Positions 1-7,032 of a stretch of 18,009 nucleotides of DNA are shown one piece after another; the stretch's first letter is position 1; every line of letters begins with the position of its first letter. The stretch comes from Leptolyngbyaceae cyanobacterium M65_K2018_010 (GTDB lineage Bacteria > Cyanobacteriota > Cyanobacteriia > Phormidesmidales > Phormidesmidaceae). The notes beneath the pieces are model-generated. The model did not search any database. It was not told the DNA's origin and saw only the letters and a program-made list of their open reading frames with translations. The stretch spans positions 1-18,009 of the forward strand of contig DVEE01000215.1 in the NCBI GenBank assembly GCA_015295885.1. Direction: 5' to 3'. Made by a program: the position numbers and the translations under genes.

Positions 1-33
1 AAAAATGGCTCGATGTTTGAGGCCATCGAGCCA
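1..33 (-). terminator. Intrinsic (Rho-independent) terminator
   Basis: A perfect 10-bp stem (6-15 paired with 24-33) closes an 8-nt loop. On the minus strand the stem is followed directly by five T residues (positions 5-1), the classic layout of an intrinsic terminator. It lies about 95 bp downstream of the stop of the minus-strand DUF4278 gene and most likely ends that transcript. Further T residues may lie beyond the window edge. Confidence 0.8.
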
Positions 34-127
34 CTGAACCCACAGGGATCGACCCCAGGGAATTCCTAGCCTTGCCGCAGGCCATCGCTTTTTCCAGTCC
101 CACACTAATCCCACACTAATAGGACAG

Positions 128-607
128 CTAACTCATCGCCGTTGAACTGCGATCGTAGGCCGAAAAGTCATGGGGCAATTTACCCTGAATGTGGCTTTCA
201 TAGTGGGCGGCTTCTTCAACGGGTAGACCGACTTCAGCGGCCAACCGCACCATCATGCCCTGCTCCCGCCTACGACTGCGCTGATGGCGACGAATGAACA
301 GATTGCGGGCTCGTTCATAAATCGATGGAGTCGCAGTTTCCGTCGAAACCGTGGGTTCAGCCGCCAGGACTGGCACCCTCTCAGGCTCTGCGGCCACGGC
401 AACGGTGGGAGTTGGAACTGCAGCGATGCCACTGCGATAATCAACCCCGCGCCAGGTCAAATCGGCGGCTGGCTGTGCTGGCAACTCAGCCATAGCACGA
501 AAGGTTACTTCGGATCCCCGATAGTGGCCCGTACCCAAGGATTGCCCCCACTTGGGAGCCGGGTTAGGCGTATAGTCGTAGTCAACACCGCGATAGGTCA
601 GTTTCAT
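128..607 (-). CDS. DUF4278 domain-containing protein
   Basis: This encodes a 159-residue protein of unknown function. The N-terminus opens with LTYRGVDYDYTPNP, the signature of DUF4278, a family common in cyanobacteria. Two more YRG-like motifs follow, GHYRGSEVTF near residue 28 and LTWRGVDYRSG near residue 50, so the motif appears three times in the first 60 residues. A Pro/Ala/Val-rich linker leads to a strongly basic stretch (RRHQRSRRR, about residues 105-115) and a short C-terminal helix-like region. No signal peptide or membrane segment is visible. The ATG at 607 is preceded by a strong ribosome binding site, AAGGAGG, 11 nt upstream. The gene appears to be a single transcription unit closed by the terminator at 1-33. 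The molecular role is unknown; a nucleic-acid or membrane-surface contact through the basic patch is only a guess. Confidence 0.85.
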   Translation of the reverse strand: MKLTYRGVDYDYTPNPAPKWGQSLGTGHYRGSEVTFRAMAELPAQPAADLTWRGVDYRSGIAAVPTPTVAVAAEPERVPVLAAEPTVSTETATPSIYERARNLFIRRHQRSRRREQGMMVRLAAEVGLPVEEAAHYESHIQGKLPHDFSAYDRSSTAMS

Positions 608-741
608 AGTTAAAATCGCCTCCTTGAAGCGAATGGCGTTTAGAGGCGCGTTCCTTCGGGAATACCCCTACTTCCGTCCCCTGACCAGGGTGGTATTTCC
701 ATCATCTAGCCAGCGGGATGAACGTTTCCTTTTCTTTCTGT

Positions 742-747
742 ATCATA
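742..747 (-). promoter_or_regulatory. Candidate -10 element upstream of the DUF4278 gene
   Basis: On the minus strand TATGAT fits a -10 box at five of six positions and sits in the AT-rich part of the 608-919 gap, about 135 bp upstream of the DUF4278 start. No convincing -35 box is found at 16-18 bp spacing. It is offered as a weak candidate only. The rest of 608-919 holds no credible gene. It contains small inverted repeats, including CCAGGG at 852-857 paired with CCCTGG at 870-875. Confidence 0.25.
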
Positions 748-901
748 GGCTACGGTTTTGTCATTTTTTAGAATTTTCATATTTCTACATAGAAGTCCGG
801 CCCAGGCATGGCTCAGGCCACGGATCCACCCGAGCGGACCATGAACTCAGCCCAGGGAAAGTAGCCCTACCCTGGCGGCCCCAGCTACCAACCCCTGGGC
901 T

Positions 902-929
902 GGAAACCCCTGGTTTCGGCTAGGAAACC
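902..929. other. Alternative short hairpins over the 3' end of the phosphoribulokinase-like gene
   Basis: GAAACC and GGTTTC alternate here: GAAACC at 903-908, GGTTTC at 912-917 and GAAACC at 924-929. The middle copy can pair with either neighbour, giving two mutually exclusive 6-bp stems. The stop codon of the minus-strand gene (920-922) lies in the loop of the 912-929 stem. There is no T-run, so this is not a standard intrinsic terminator, though it could contribute to 3' end formation. Confidence 0.3.
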
Positions 930-1885
930 GAAGTGCTGGTTAGATCGTAAATATTGGCAGCCTTCAGCATGTGGTAAGTGATCAATAGCTGAGTCAGGGC
1001 TAGAGGGTAACTTTGTAGCGTTTCACCCGTGGTTCCCACCAACTTGCCAATATCCGTGTTCCCCTCGATGCTGCAAAATCGCCCCAGATAGGGAACTTCA
1101 TGGCAGAGGGTACGCTCTAGCTCTTGAACCGGCTTTTCCGTGGCATGGCCGTCGATTTCCAGGACATCCACAGGTTTACCCATGTCCCGATCGAGACCCA
1201 ATCGCACGGCATCACTGAGGGAACCGCCATGTTTGCTTTCTAGCAGGTGAGTAAAGTCGGGGTGAGGAATGGTAGGCCGCAACACCAGCCGCACATTCAG
1301 CAGCAGCTCATTGGCTGTATTGGCGTCCCCAGGAGGGTAGAAGGTGACCACCACGTCGGCCCACTGTCGCTGAGGTCGAATAAAGGCTTCAGAGTCCGTT
1401 TCCCGAGCCTTGATTTGCTCAACCACTTCTTCTGGAGTGTACCCCCGCTTGCGGGTATCTCGCTTGATTTTCCACATGGCTCTCAGATCCTCTGGTGGAG
1501 CCAAGTACACCTTAACGTCATAGGCATCGCGACAGGCCCGGGTGGAATAGCCCAACAGGCCCTCAACGATGACAAACCGTTTAGGCTGAATATATTCGGG
1601 TGGGTCAAAATCGCCGCTACTGTGATTGTAGATGGGCTTGAGGATGGGCTGACCAGTGCGAAGCAGCCCCAGGTGTTGCTGAATAATGTCGATGTAGTTA
1701 CAGTCGGGATGCAGGGCAGAAATGCCCATTTCCTTGCGCTGCTTGCGGTTGTAGCGGTGGTAGTCGTCGGTACAAATGGTAGTGACTTGGTCTTCACCTA
1801 AAATCTGGGCAATACCGCGCGTCAGAGTAGTTTTCCCTGCAGCGCTATCCCCCACGATACCGAGGATAACCGGACGACCGACCAT
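920..1885 (-). CDS. Phosphoribulokinase/uridine kinase family protein (PRK paralogue)
   Basis: This 321-residue P-loop kinase belongs to the phosphoribulokinase family, whose main member phosphorylates ribulose 5-phosphate in the Calvin cycle. Visible motifs are the Walker A loop GDSAAGKT (residues 12-19), the catalytic acidic motif CTDDYHR (38-44), PIYNHSSGDFDPPE (84-97) and the Walker B strand FVIVEGL (104-110). IKRDTRKRGYT and FIRPQRQWADVVV also match the family. The length is close to canonical cyanobacterial PRK (about 330 residues). It differs in ways that matter: the P-loop cysteine of the thioredoxin-regulated enzyme is Ala here, and the C-terminal Cys pair region is not recognisable, although Cys38 remains. 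It is therefore probably a paralogue rather than the main Calvin-cycle enzyme; its substrate is unproven. The ATG at 1885 is chosen because GGAGGA lies 6 nt upstream; a TTG at 1897 is in frame but overlaps that site. Confidence 0.85.
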   Translation of the reverse strand: MVGRPVILGIVGDSAAGKTTLTRGIAQILGEDQVTTICTDDYHRYNRKQRKEMGISALHPDCNYIDIIQQHLGLLRTGQPILKPIYNHSSGDFDPPEYIQPKRFVIVEGLLGYSTRACRDAYDVKVYLAPPEDLRAMWKIKRDTRKRGYTPEEVVEQIKARETDSEAFIRPQRQWADVVVTFYPPGDANTANELLLNVRLVLRPTIPHPDFTHLLESKHGGSLSDAVRLGLDRDMGKPVDVLEIDGHATEKPVQELERTLCHEVPYLGRFCSIEGNTDIGKLVGTTGETLQSYPLALTQLLITYHMLKAANIYDLTSTSVS

Positions 1886-2137
1886 AGATTCCTCCAACGT
1901 TCTATAAACCCCAAGCCAGGGCTTACCCTGACTTTAGGAAGGCGGACAAGGGCTGCAAGGCTGCCGTAATCAGTCAAACCGAAGCCTGTATTGCTCCTAA
2001 CATTTTACCTTCAGCGGGGTCAACAACTATTACCAACCTTGACTGAGGCTTCCTGCTAAAGTCCTGAATTTAGAAGACCTGCAGGGCTCACCCTAGCCTT
2101 AAAGATATGTTAAGCCTGAGGTGATCTTGGCGTATTG

Positions 2138-2695
2138 CTAGGGCAATGGGAGGTCGAGGAAGGGTTTGGCTAGAAAGAAACTGGCAATGGATTTAGCATC
2201 GACCGCTTCGCCGGCTAAAATCGCCTTCTCAAATTGATCTGGGGTGAACACCACCACCTCGATATCCTCATCCGCATCCCCAGGCATACTTTCCACGGGT
2301 TGCAGATCTGTCGCCAAAAACGCATAAATCATCTCATCGGAGTAGCCCGGAGCCAGGGCAAAGTTTCCTAAGGGGCGCCAGGTGCTGGCCGCATAGCCGG
2401 TTTCTTCCTGGATTTCGCGGCGAATGGTTTCAGCGGCAGACTCATTCGGTTCAATCGTTCCAGCCGGAAATTCCAGCAAGCGCCCTTGCACGGCAAATCG
2501 ATACTGACGCAGCAGAATCAGTTTGCCCTCTGCGGTGACCGGCACCGCCAGGGCCCCCCCTGGGTGGCGAATGCATTCCCAGTCCCCTTCGGCTCGGTTG
2601 GGCAAGCGCAGGCGATTCACCTCAAAATTAAACTTGCGACCCTCGTAGAATAGGCGCGGTTTGAGCAGTTGGGGCGGTTCTTGTCCGAGGGGCAT
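2138..2695 (-). CDS. Nudix hydrolase, ADP-ribose pyrophosphatase-like
   Basis: This 185-residue Nudix hydrolase contains a complete Nudix box at residues 79-101 (G-x5-E-x7-REIQEETGY), matching the consensus GX5EX7REUXEEXGU that binds Mg2+ and cleaves nucleoside diphosphate derivatives. Upstream, VTAEGKLILLRQYRFAV and LEFPAGTI are typical of the ADP-ribose/ADP-sugar pyrophosphatase branch (NudF-like). Downstream APGYSDEMIYAFLA is also characteristic of that branch. The protein looks full length and soluble. No obvious Shine-Dalgarno sequence precedes the ATG at 2695. It lies 76 bp downstream of pgsA on the same strand, so the two are probably co-transcribed. The family call is firm; the substrate (ADP-ribose or another NDP-sugar) is inferred from similarity of these motifs. 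Confidence 0.9.
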   Translation of the reverse strand: MPLGQEPPQLLKPRLFYEGRKFNFEVNRLRLPNRAEGDWECIRHPGGALAVPVTAEGKLILLRQYRFAVQGRLLEFPAGTIEPNESAAETIRREIQEETGYAASTWRPLGNFALAPGYSDEMIYAFLATDLQPVESMPGDADEDIEVVVFTPDQFEKAILAGEAVDAKSIASFFLAKPFLDLPLP

Positions 2696-2771
2696 AGGCG
2701 CGGTTTAGGGGAATCGTTTCTATCAGCCCAAGTATTGTACCCGCCTGGGGGGATCCTCAATCTTGCCACGT

Positions 2772-3308
2772 TTAGGTCTCCTCCCCAGATGGCTGCCGTT
2801 GGGGCCAGAGATAGAGCCAGCCGGACCCCAGGGTGAGGCTGACCGCCAGCCAGAAGAGGATTTGGGCCAGCCTTGGCCAGGGGTGGGGCAGAGGGGCAAT
2901 TAGGAGGGCGATCGCAGCGATCTGGACAACGGTTTTGGCCTTGCCCCAAAGGTTCGCACCGGGCACCGAACCAGCTTGCAGAGCAGGGTTCACCCGCCAA
3001 CCGGCAATAATCATTTCCCGCGCCACGATCAAAAACACGCCCCAGGCGGGCACCTGCTGCCCTTCGACCAGCATCAGTAGGGGAGCCAGGACCAGCAGCT
3101 TATCCACCAGGGGGTCCAGAAATTTTCCCACCTCTGTAACCTGGTTCAGTCGGCGGGCCAGGTAGCCATCTAACCAGTCTGTCCCCGCGGCCAGCACAAA
3201 AATCCCCATGGCTAGCCATTGCTCTCGGGGGCTGGGGGCAGCCAGGAGCACCAACAATAGGGGCACTGCTAACAGTCGAGAAAGGGTAATCCAGGTCGGT
3301 AAATTCAT
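2772..3308 (-). CDS. pgsA: CDP-diacylglycerol-glycerol-3-phosphate 3-phosphatidyltransferase
   Basis: This integral membrane enzyme transfers glycerol 3-phosphate to CDP-diacylglycerol, giving phosphatidylglycerol phosphate, the first committed step to phosphatidylglycerol, an essential thylakoid lipid in cyanobacteria. The CDP-alcohol phosphotransferase signature D-G-x2-A-R-x8-G-x3-D-x3-D is complete (DGYLAR near residue 47, then GKFLDPLVD ending at residue 69). The opening NLPTWITLSRLLAVPLLLVL is typical of PgsA. Several hydrophobic segments span the rest, and the length (178 residues) is normal. The ATG at 3308 is preferred over an in-frame TTG at 3314 because GAGGG lies a few bases upstream and homologues begin at the MNLP-type sequence. 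It is transcribed away from ndk and is followed by the Nudix gene. Confidence 0.92.
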   Translation of the reverse strand: MNLPTWITLSRLLAVPLLLVLLAAPSPREQWLAMGIFVLAAGTDWLDGYLARRLNQVTEVGKFLDPLVDKLLVLAPLLMLVEGQQVPAWGVFLIVAREMIIAGWRVNPALQAGSVPGANLWGKAKTVVQIAAIALLIAPLPHPWPRLAQILFWLAVSLTLGSGWLYLWPQRQPSGEET

Positions 3309-3450
3309 AGCCAAACCCTCCAGCCACCTGCTTAATTATGGCTCCGTAGTCCTAGGGCAGGGGCAAAAACTTCACCTCAAATCCTTTACAAAGTGCCCTT
3401 CCTTTCTGAGCATAGTAGAGGTCTTTCAATCACGTTAGGAGCCAGTATCT

Positions 3451-3900
3451 GTGGAACGCACTTTTTTGATGATCAAACCCGATGGGGTCCAGCGGGGGTT
3501 GGTGAGCGAAATTATCGGTCGGTTTGAGACCAAGGGCTTTACCCTGGTGGGCCTGAAATTCATGGCCGTGCCTCGGGAACTAGCCGAAAAACACTACGAT
3601 GTGCACCGAGAGCGGCCCTTTTTTGCGGGTCTAGTAGACTTTATTACCTCGGGTCCGGTGGTGGCTATGGTGTGGGAAGGGGAAGGGGTGATTGCCTCCA
3701 CCCGCAAGATGATTGGGGCCACTAAACCCCTAGAAGCGGAACCGGGCACCATTCGCGGCGATCTGGGCGTCACCGTCGGTCGTAACATCATCCACGGATC
3801 CGATGCGCCCGAAACCGCCCAGGCGGAAATTGCCCTCTGGTTTAGCGAAGCAGAACTGGTCGATTGGACTCCCAGTGCCCAGCCCTGGATTTACGAATAG
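3451..3900 (+). CDS. ndk: Nucleoside diphosphate kinase
   Basis: This 149-residue enzyme transfers the gamma-phosphate of ATP to NDPs through a phosphohistidine intermediate. It matches the family end to end. It opens with ERTFLMIKPDGVQRGLV, including the nucleotide-contacting Lys9. GTIRGDLG sits near residue 99, and the active-site motif NIIHGSD carries catalytic His115. The C-terminus WIYE is also typical. The start codon is GTG at 3451, supported by AGGAG 9 nt upstream and by family alignment at the N-terminus. The gene is divergent from pgsA across a 142-bp gap, which must hold both promoters; no strong -10/-35 pair could be identified there. Confidence 0.97.
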   Translation: MERTFLMIKPDGVQRGLVSEIIGRFETKGFTLVGLKFMAVPRELAEKHYDVHRERPFFAGLVDFITSGPVVAMVWEGEGVIASTRKMIGATKPLEAEPGTIRGDLGVTVGRNIIHGSDAPETAQAEIALWFSEAELVDWTPSAQPWIYE

Positions 3901-3912
3901 CTTGGTACCCTT

Positions 3913-3989
3913 GGACTCCGGCCCTCACCAAGCGGATGGGTCCAGCCTAGCGGTCCTACTGCTAGAACGTGGAAGGAGGACCGGAGTCC
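3913..3989 (+). other. Overlapping inverted repeats downstream of ndk
   Basis: A 9-bp perfect inverted repeat joins 3913-3921 (GGACTCCGG) to 3981-3989. Inside it a 7-bp repeat joins 3951-3957 (CGGTCCT) to 3977-3983. The two right arms overlap at 3981-3983, so both stems cannot form fully at once. The structure lies in the 141-bp gap between ndk and the next plus-strand gene. There is no T-run, so it is not a simple intrinsic terminator; it could be a stabilising or attenuating 3' structure. Function is inferred only from geometry. Confidence 0.35.
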
Positions 3990-4041
3990 TCTGGGTTGGG
4001 CTAGGGGGCCCAGCCTGCCGACCAGACTAAGCCCGTGGTAG

Positions 4042-4566
4042 ATGACTATGCTTCCCGATGAATCCCACTCCAGCCCCGATATCCAGCAAGAGATTCGGCG
4101 CGATCGCCCCTTTTCCCTCGCCGATGTGATTGGCCAGGAAGCGGGCAATTTTATGCAAGGCGAGTCACCAGTCCCCAGACTGGTGCAGGCTAGGGGCGAA
4201 GCGACCCAGTACCTGAAGGAGCATTTAGAGGATTTGCCCGGTGCCCTGCAACAGGTACTCCAACAGTGGATTGAAGCCGATGAGGCACGCATGAGTCGCC
4301 ATTTAGACACCCCGGTCAATGCCCTTAAGGAACTGCTGGAAACGGTACTTCAATCCCCAGAAACCCTTTACGAACTGGTGCGTCAGGCCGATATGACCTG
4401 GGGCCGCCTCTACGACGAACGCCCTTACTTTCAGCAGCCTGGCCAAGACCCCCACCCCCAGGATGAGTACACCCATGAGTCAGTACGGGCGACCCTGACG
4501 GTCTGCCTGCAACGGCTGAATGGAGGGGACACCGATGGGGCAGTTGGCCCTGGGCGGAAGGGGTGA
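4042..4566 (+). CDS. Hypothetical protein, possibly conserved in cyanobacteria
   Basis: I do not recognise a named domain in this 174-residue protein. It is hydrophilic and mostly helical in character, with a coherent amphipathic pattern between residues 55 and 150. Local motifs include RPFSLADVIGQEAGNFM near residue 21, LEDLPGALQQVLQQWI near residue 62 and YELVRQADMTWGRLYDERP near residue 109. The C-terminus is Gly/Asp-rich and probably disordered. No signal peptide or membrane segment is visible. Two in-frame ATGs lie at 4042 and 4048 and neither has a clear Shine-Dalgarno sequence, so the start is uncertain by two residues. It follows ndk on the same strand and converges with the hybrid kinase gene, with only 34 bp between the stops. 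The uninterrupted frame and protein-like composition support a real gene. Confidence 0.7.
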   Translation: MTMLPDESHSSPDIQQEIRRDRPFSLADVIGQEAGNFMQGESPVPRLVQARGEATQYLKEHLEDLPGALQQVLQQWIEADEARMSRHLDTPVNALKELLETVLQSPETLYELVRQADMTWGRLYDERPYFQQPGQDPHPQDEYTHESVRATLTVCLQRLNGGDTDGAVGPGRKG

Positions 4567-4597
4567 AATTTTAACGGGGGTAAACCACTGACCCGAT

Positions 4598-4607
4598 CCC
4601 CTAGGGG
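4598..4607. other. CCCCTAGGGG palindrome at convergent gene ends
   Basis: A perfect 10-bp palindrome contains the TAG stop codon (4601-4603) of the minus-strand hybrid kinase and lies 32 bp beyond the stop of the converging plus-strand gene. A longer GACCC/GGGTC pairing surrounds it on the minus strand. It lacks a T-run on either side. It may help to separate the two convergent transcripts, but the evidence is only positional. Confidence 0.25.
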
Positions 4608-6625
4608 GTCTGAACCTGTTGCAACAGTTCCTGACGGGTGAAGGGTTTGGGCAAAAAGCCCTGGAAGCCCTGGCGCTCGGCTTGGGCCACCGCTTCAGTG
4701 GAATTGAGGCCGCTCATGGCGATGATGCAAAGGCTGGGATTCATTCGCTTGAGTAGGGGAATGGCGGTAAGGCCACCCATAGTAGGCATCATCAGATCCA
4801 TCAAGACGGTGTGGACCTGGTCTTTGTGCTCGGCCAGTAGGGCGATCGCGGCTTGACCATCGTGGGCCACCAGCACTCGGTAGTTGTATAGCTCGAGGGT
4901 AGTCTTAATCACTTCGCAAACTGCGGGCTCGTCATCGACCACTAGGATCATGGTCTGACTGCCGTCCGGCAGAGCATCGGGCAAGGAGACGTAGGGATTG
5001 GGGTTAAGGGTCGCGGGTAAATAAATCCGAAAGGTGCTACCTTGCCCCACCTGGCTTTGCACATCAATGAAGCCACCGTGGCTCTCCACAATACCCAGAA
5101 CCGCCGATAGGCCCAGGCCAGTGCCCTGACCCGGATCCTTGGTGGTGAAAAAAGGGTCAAAAATGCGGTTCATCACCTCCGGGGTCATGCCGATACCAGT
5201 GTCTTCTACGGTGACAACCACGTAGGGACCGGGTTCGGCCTTGAGATGCCGCTGGGCCAGCTCCCCATCGAGGGTCAGGTTTTGGGCGATGATGCGCAGG
5301 GTGCCGCCGTCGGGCATGGCATCGCGAGCATTGACGCAGAGGTTCATCAACACCTGATGAAGTTGGGTTGCATCCCCACACACCGACCACAGGGTATCGG
5401 GCACATCGGTGTAGATGGTAATGGACTTGGGCAGGGTTTGCTGTACCAGCTTACGAATATCCCGCAACAAATGGTTGACCTGGAGGGCAAAGCGCTTGCC
5501 CTCGACCCCCCGGGCAAAGGCCAAAATTTGCTTGACCAGGTCTGCCCCGCGTTGGGCGCTGGTTTCTAAGATGTTGAGTTTATTCTGTACCCATGGGTCC
5601 AGGTTTCCTAGCTTCAGGGGTAACAGTTGTACTACGAGCAAAATCGGGGTCAGGATGTTGTTGAGGTCGTGGGCAATGCCACTGGCCAGGGTGCCTAGGC
5701 TTTCTAGCCGCTGCGATCGCAGGAACTGCGCCTCCAGTTGCTTTTTATCGGTAATGTCCATGTGAATGCCCAGCAACCGCTCCGGTCGGTGTTGGGCGTC
5801 GTAGAGCAGGCTGCTCTTAATCGCCAGCCAGCGAATGGTTTCCCCCTCGAGAATGCGAAATTCCGTATTCAACCCCTGCCCAGATTGGATGGCCTGCCCC
5901 AGTTCCTGCTCCACCCGATGGCGATCCTCGGGATGCAAGTCCCAGGGCCAGTCAGCCGGTCGAGGCTGGAGGGGAGGGAGCAGGGCTGCCTGGGCCGTAC
6001 TCCAGGTAATCTGGTTAGAGGCCAGATGCCACTCAAAGGTGCCCATGTGGGCGGCTTCCTGGGCCAGGGTGAGGCGCTCTTGCATACGCTGGCGCTGCTC
6101 TACTTCCTCGCGCAGATGCTGGTTGGTAGCTTCCAGTTCAGCGGTGCGGGCCTGCACCCGCTCTTCCAACACCTCATTGGCCTCCCGCAGGGCCTCTTCG
6201 GCCCGCTGCCGCTCGATCGCATAGAACAGCGATCGCACTAGGACCTCCTGCTGGAGAGAGCGTTTCATCAAATAATCCTGGGCCCCATGGCGGACGGCGG
6301 CAACCGCCAGTTCGTCATCGTTAGTATTGGTCAGCACCACCACGGGTAGACGAGGCGCTTCCTGAATCAGCACATCCAAAGAAGCCAACCCGCTACTGTC
6401 AGGCAGGGTCAGGTCCAGCAAGGCCACGTCAAAGGTGTCCTGTTTCAGGTTGGCGATCGCCTCGCCCAGGCGTTTGGCATGGCTAAGCCCAAACCGGCAA
6501 CGGGGAGCTCCCTTGAGCACCTCCTGCAAAAACCGAGCCTCGGCCTGGTCGTCTTCAATCAGGAGGACTCGCACCGCGGTGGGGTTTAGGGATTGATCGA
6601 GGGCAGCGTCGCTGTTTCTAGCCAA
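4601..6625 (-). CDS. Hybrid sensor histidine kinase, REC-PAS-HisKA-HATPase-REC
   Basis: This 674-residue soluble hybrid kinase has an N-terminal receiver at residues 18-137, with LLIEDD acidic pocket, phospho-acceptor Asp71 in LLDLTLPD and a conserved Lys at 121. A coiled coil (about 138-190) follows, then a PAS domain (about 190-295, with LGIHMDITDKKQLE at its end). The HisKA segment GIAHDLNNIL carries His319. The HATPase has the N box (VLMNLCVNARDAM), G1 (EDTGIGM) and G2 (GTGLGLS). A C-terminal receiver spans about 557-674 (LVVDDEP, Asp610 in LMDLMMP, Lys660 in LPKPF). There is no membrane segment. The frame opens with TTG at 6625, 11 nt after AGGA, and overlaps the 3' end of the Rcp1-type gene by 40 bp, implying translational coupling. 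A GTG 17 codons downstream is a weaker alternative. Operon position suggests it acts in the phytochrome pathway; the PAS ligand is unknown. Confidence 0.93.
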   Translation of the reverse strand: MARNSDAALDQSLNPTAVRVLLIEDDQAEARFLQEVLKGAPRCRFGLSHAKRLGEAIANLKQDTFDVALLDLTLPDSSGLASLDVLIQEAPRLPVVVLTNTNDDELAVAAVRHGAQDYLMKRSLQQEVLVRSLFYAIERQRAEEALREANEVLEERVQARTAELEATNQHLREEVEQRQRMQERLTLAQEAAHMGTFEWHLASNQITWSTAQAALLPPLQPRPADWPWDLHPEDRHRVEQELGQAIQSGQGLNTEFRILEGETIRWLAIKSSLLYDAQHRPERLLGIHMDITDKKQLEAQFLRSQRLESLGTLASGIAHDLNNILTPILLVVQLLPLKLGNLDPWVQNKLNILETSAQRGADLVKQILAFARGVEGKRFALQVNHLLRDIRKLVQQTLPKSITIYTDVPDTLWSVCGDATQLHQVLMNLCVNARDAMPDGGTLRIIAQNLTLDGELAQRHLKAEPGPYVVVTVEDTGIGMTPEVMNRIFDPFFTTKDPGQGTGLGLSAVLGIVESHGGFIDVQSQVGQGSTFRIYLPATLNPNPYVSLPDALPDGSQTMILVVDDEPAVCEVIKTTLELYNYRVLVAHDGQAAIALLAEHKDQVHTVLMDLMMPTMGGLTAIPLLKRMNPSLCIIAMSGLNSTEAVAQAERQGFQGFLPKPFTRQELLQQVQTP

Positions 6626-7032
6626 AATGCTTCAATTCCTTGAACAATCTTGAACAACTGCGCTAAATTTCGAGACTTTGAGATGTAGCAGTTGACGTGC
6701 AGGTCGTAGCTCTTGCAGATGTCCTCCTCATTCCGCGAGGTGGTCAGCACGATAATGGGAATGTGCTTGAGGGCTTCGTTTGCTTTGATCTCCGCCAGCA
6801 CCTCCCGACCATCTTTTTTGGGTAAGTTTAGATCCAACAAAATCAGGTCGGGGGGAGTCGCCCGGGCATACTGCCCCTGCCGGTACAGGTAGGCCATGGC
6901 CTCCATCCCGTCCCGGGCAATCACGATATCGCACGGGACGGCGGTGCTTTTGAGGGCCTCCTGAATCAGGCGAATGTCGCCGCGATTATCCTCGACTAAA
7001 AAGATAGTTTTGGGCCTTGCGTCCATTGCCAT
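6586..7032 (-). CDS. rcp1: Rcp1-type response regulator, partner of the phytochrome
   Basis: This is a single-domain response regulator closely resembling Rcp1, the known phosphorylation target of the Cph1 phytochrome in Synechocystis. From ATG 7032, the acidic pair is Glu14-Asp15 in FLVEDNRGD and the phospho-acceptor is Asp67 in LILLDLNLPKKDG. The signalling Thr is Thr97 and the conserved Lys is Lys119 in CYISKSRNL. The C-terminal tail FWLETATLP is the extension typical of the Rcp1 family. No DNA-binding output domain is present. Start options are TTG 7053, ATG 7032 and ATG 7026; I prefer 7032 because it gives a normal family N-terminus, though its AAGGA site is 13 nt away. The gene overlaps the phytochrome 3' end by about 47 bp and the hybrid kinase 5' end by 40 bp. 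Confidence 0.93.
   Translation of the reverse strand: MAMDARPKTIFLVEDNRGDIRLIQEALKSTAVPCDIVIARDGMEAMAYLYRQGQYARATPPDLILLDLNLPKKDGREVLAEIKANEALKHIPIIVLTTSRNEEDICKSYDLHVNCYISKSRNLAQLFKIVQGIEAFWLETATLPSINP

Noticed and set aside
284..613. Plus-strand open frame opposite the DUF4278 gene
   Set aside because: The minus strand carries a strong Shine-Dalgarno site, repeated DUF4278 motifs and a terminator; the plus frame has none of these.
1247..1801. Long plus-strand open frame opposite the phosphoribulokinase-like gene
   Set aside because: It lies wholly antisense to a gene with clear motifs and its translation has no recognisable family features; it is a shadow of the real gene's codon bias.
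5738..6241. Plus-strand open frame of about 167 codons opposite the hybrid kinase
   Set aside because: It is antisense to the PAS and coiled-coil coding region, whose protein is clearly real; no ribosome binding site or family motif supports it.
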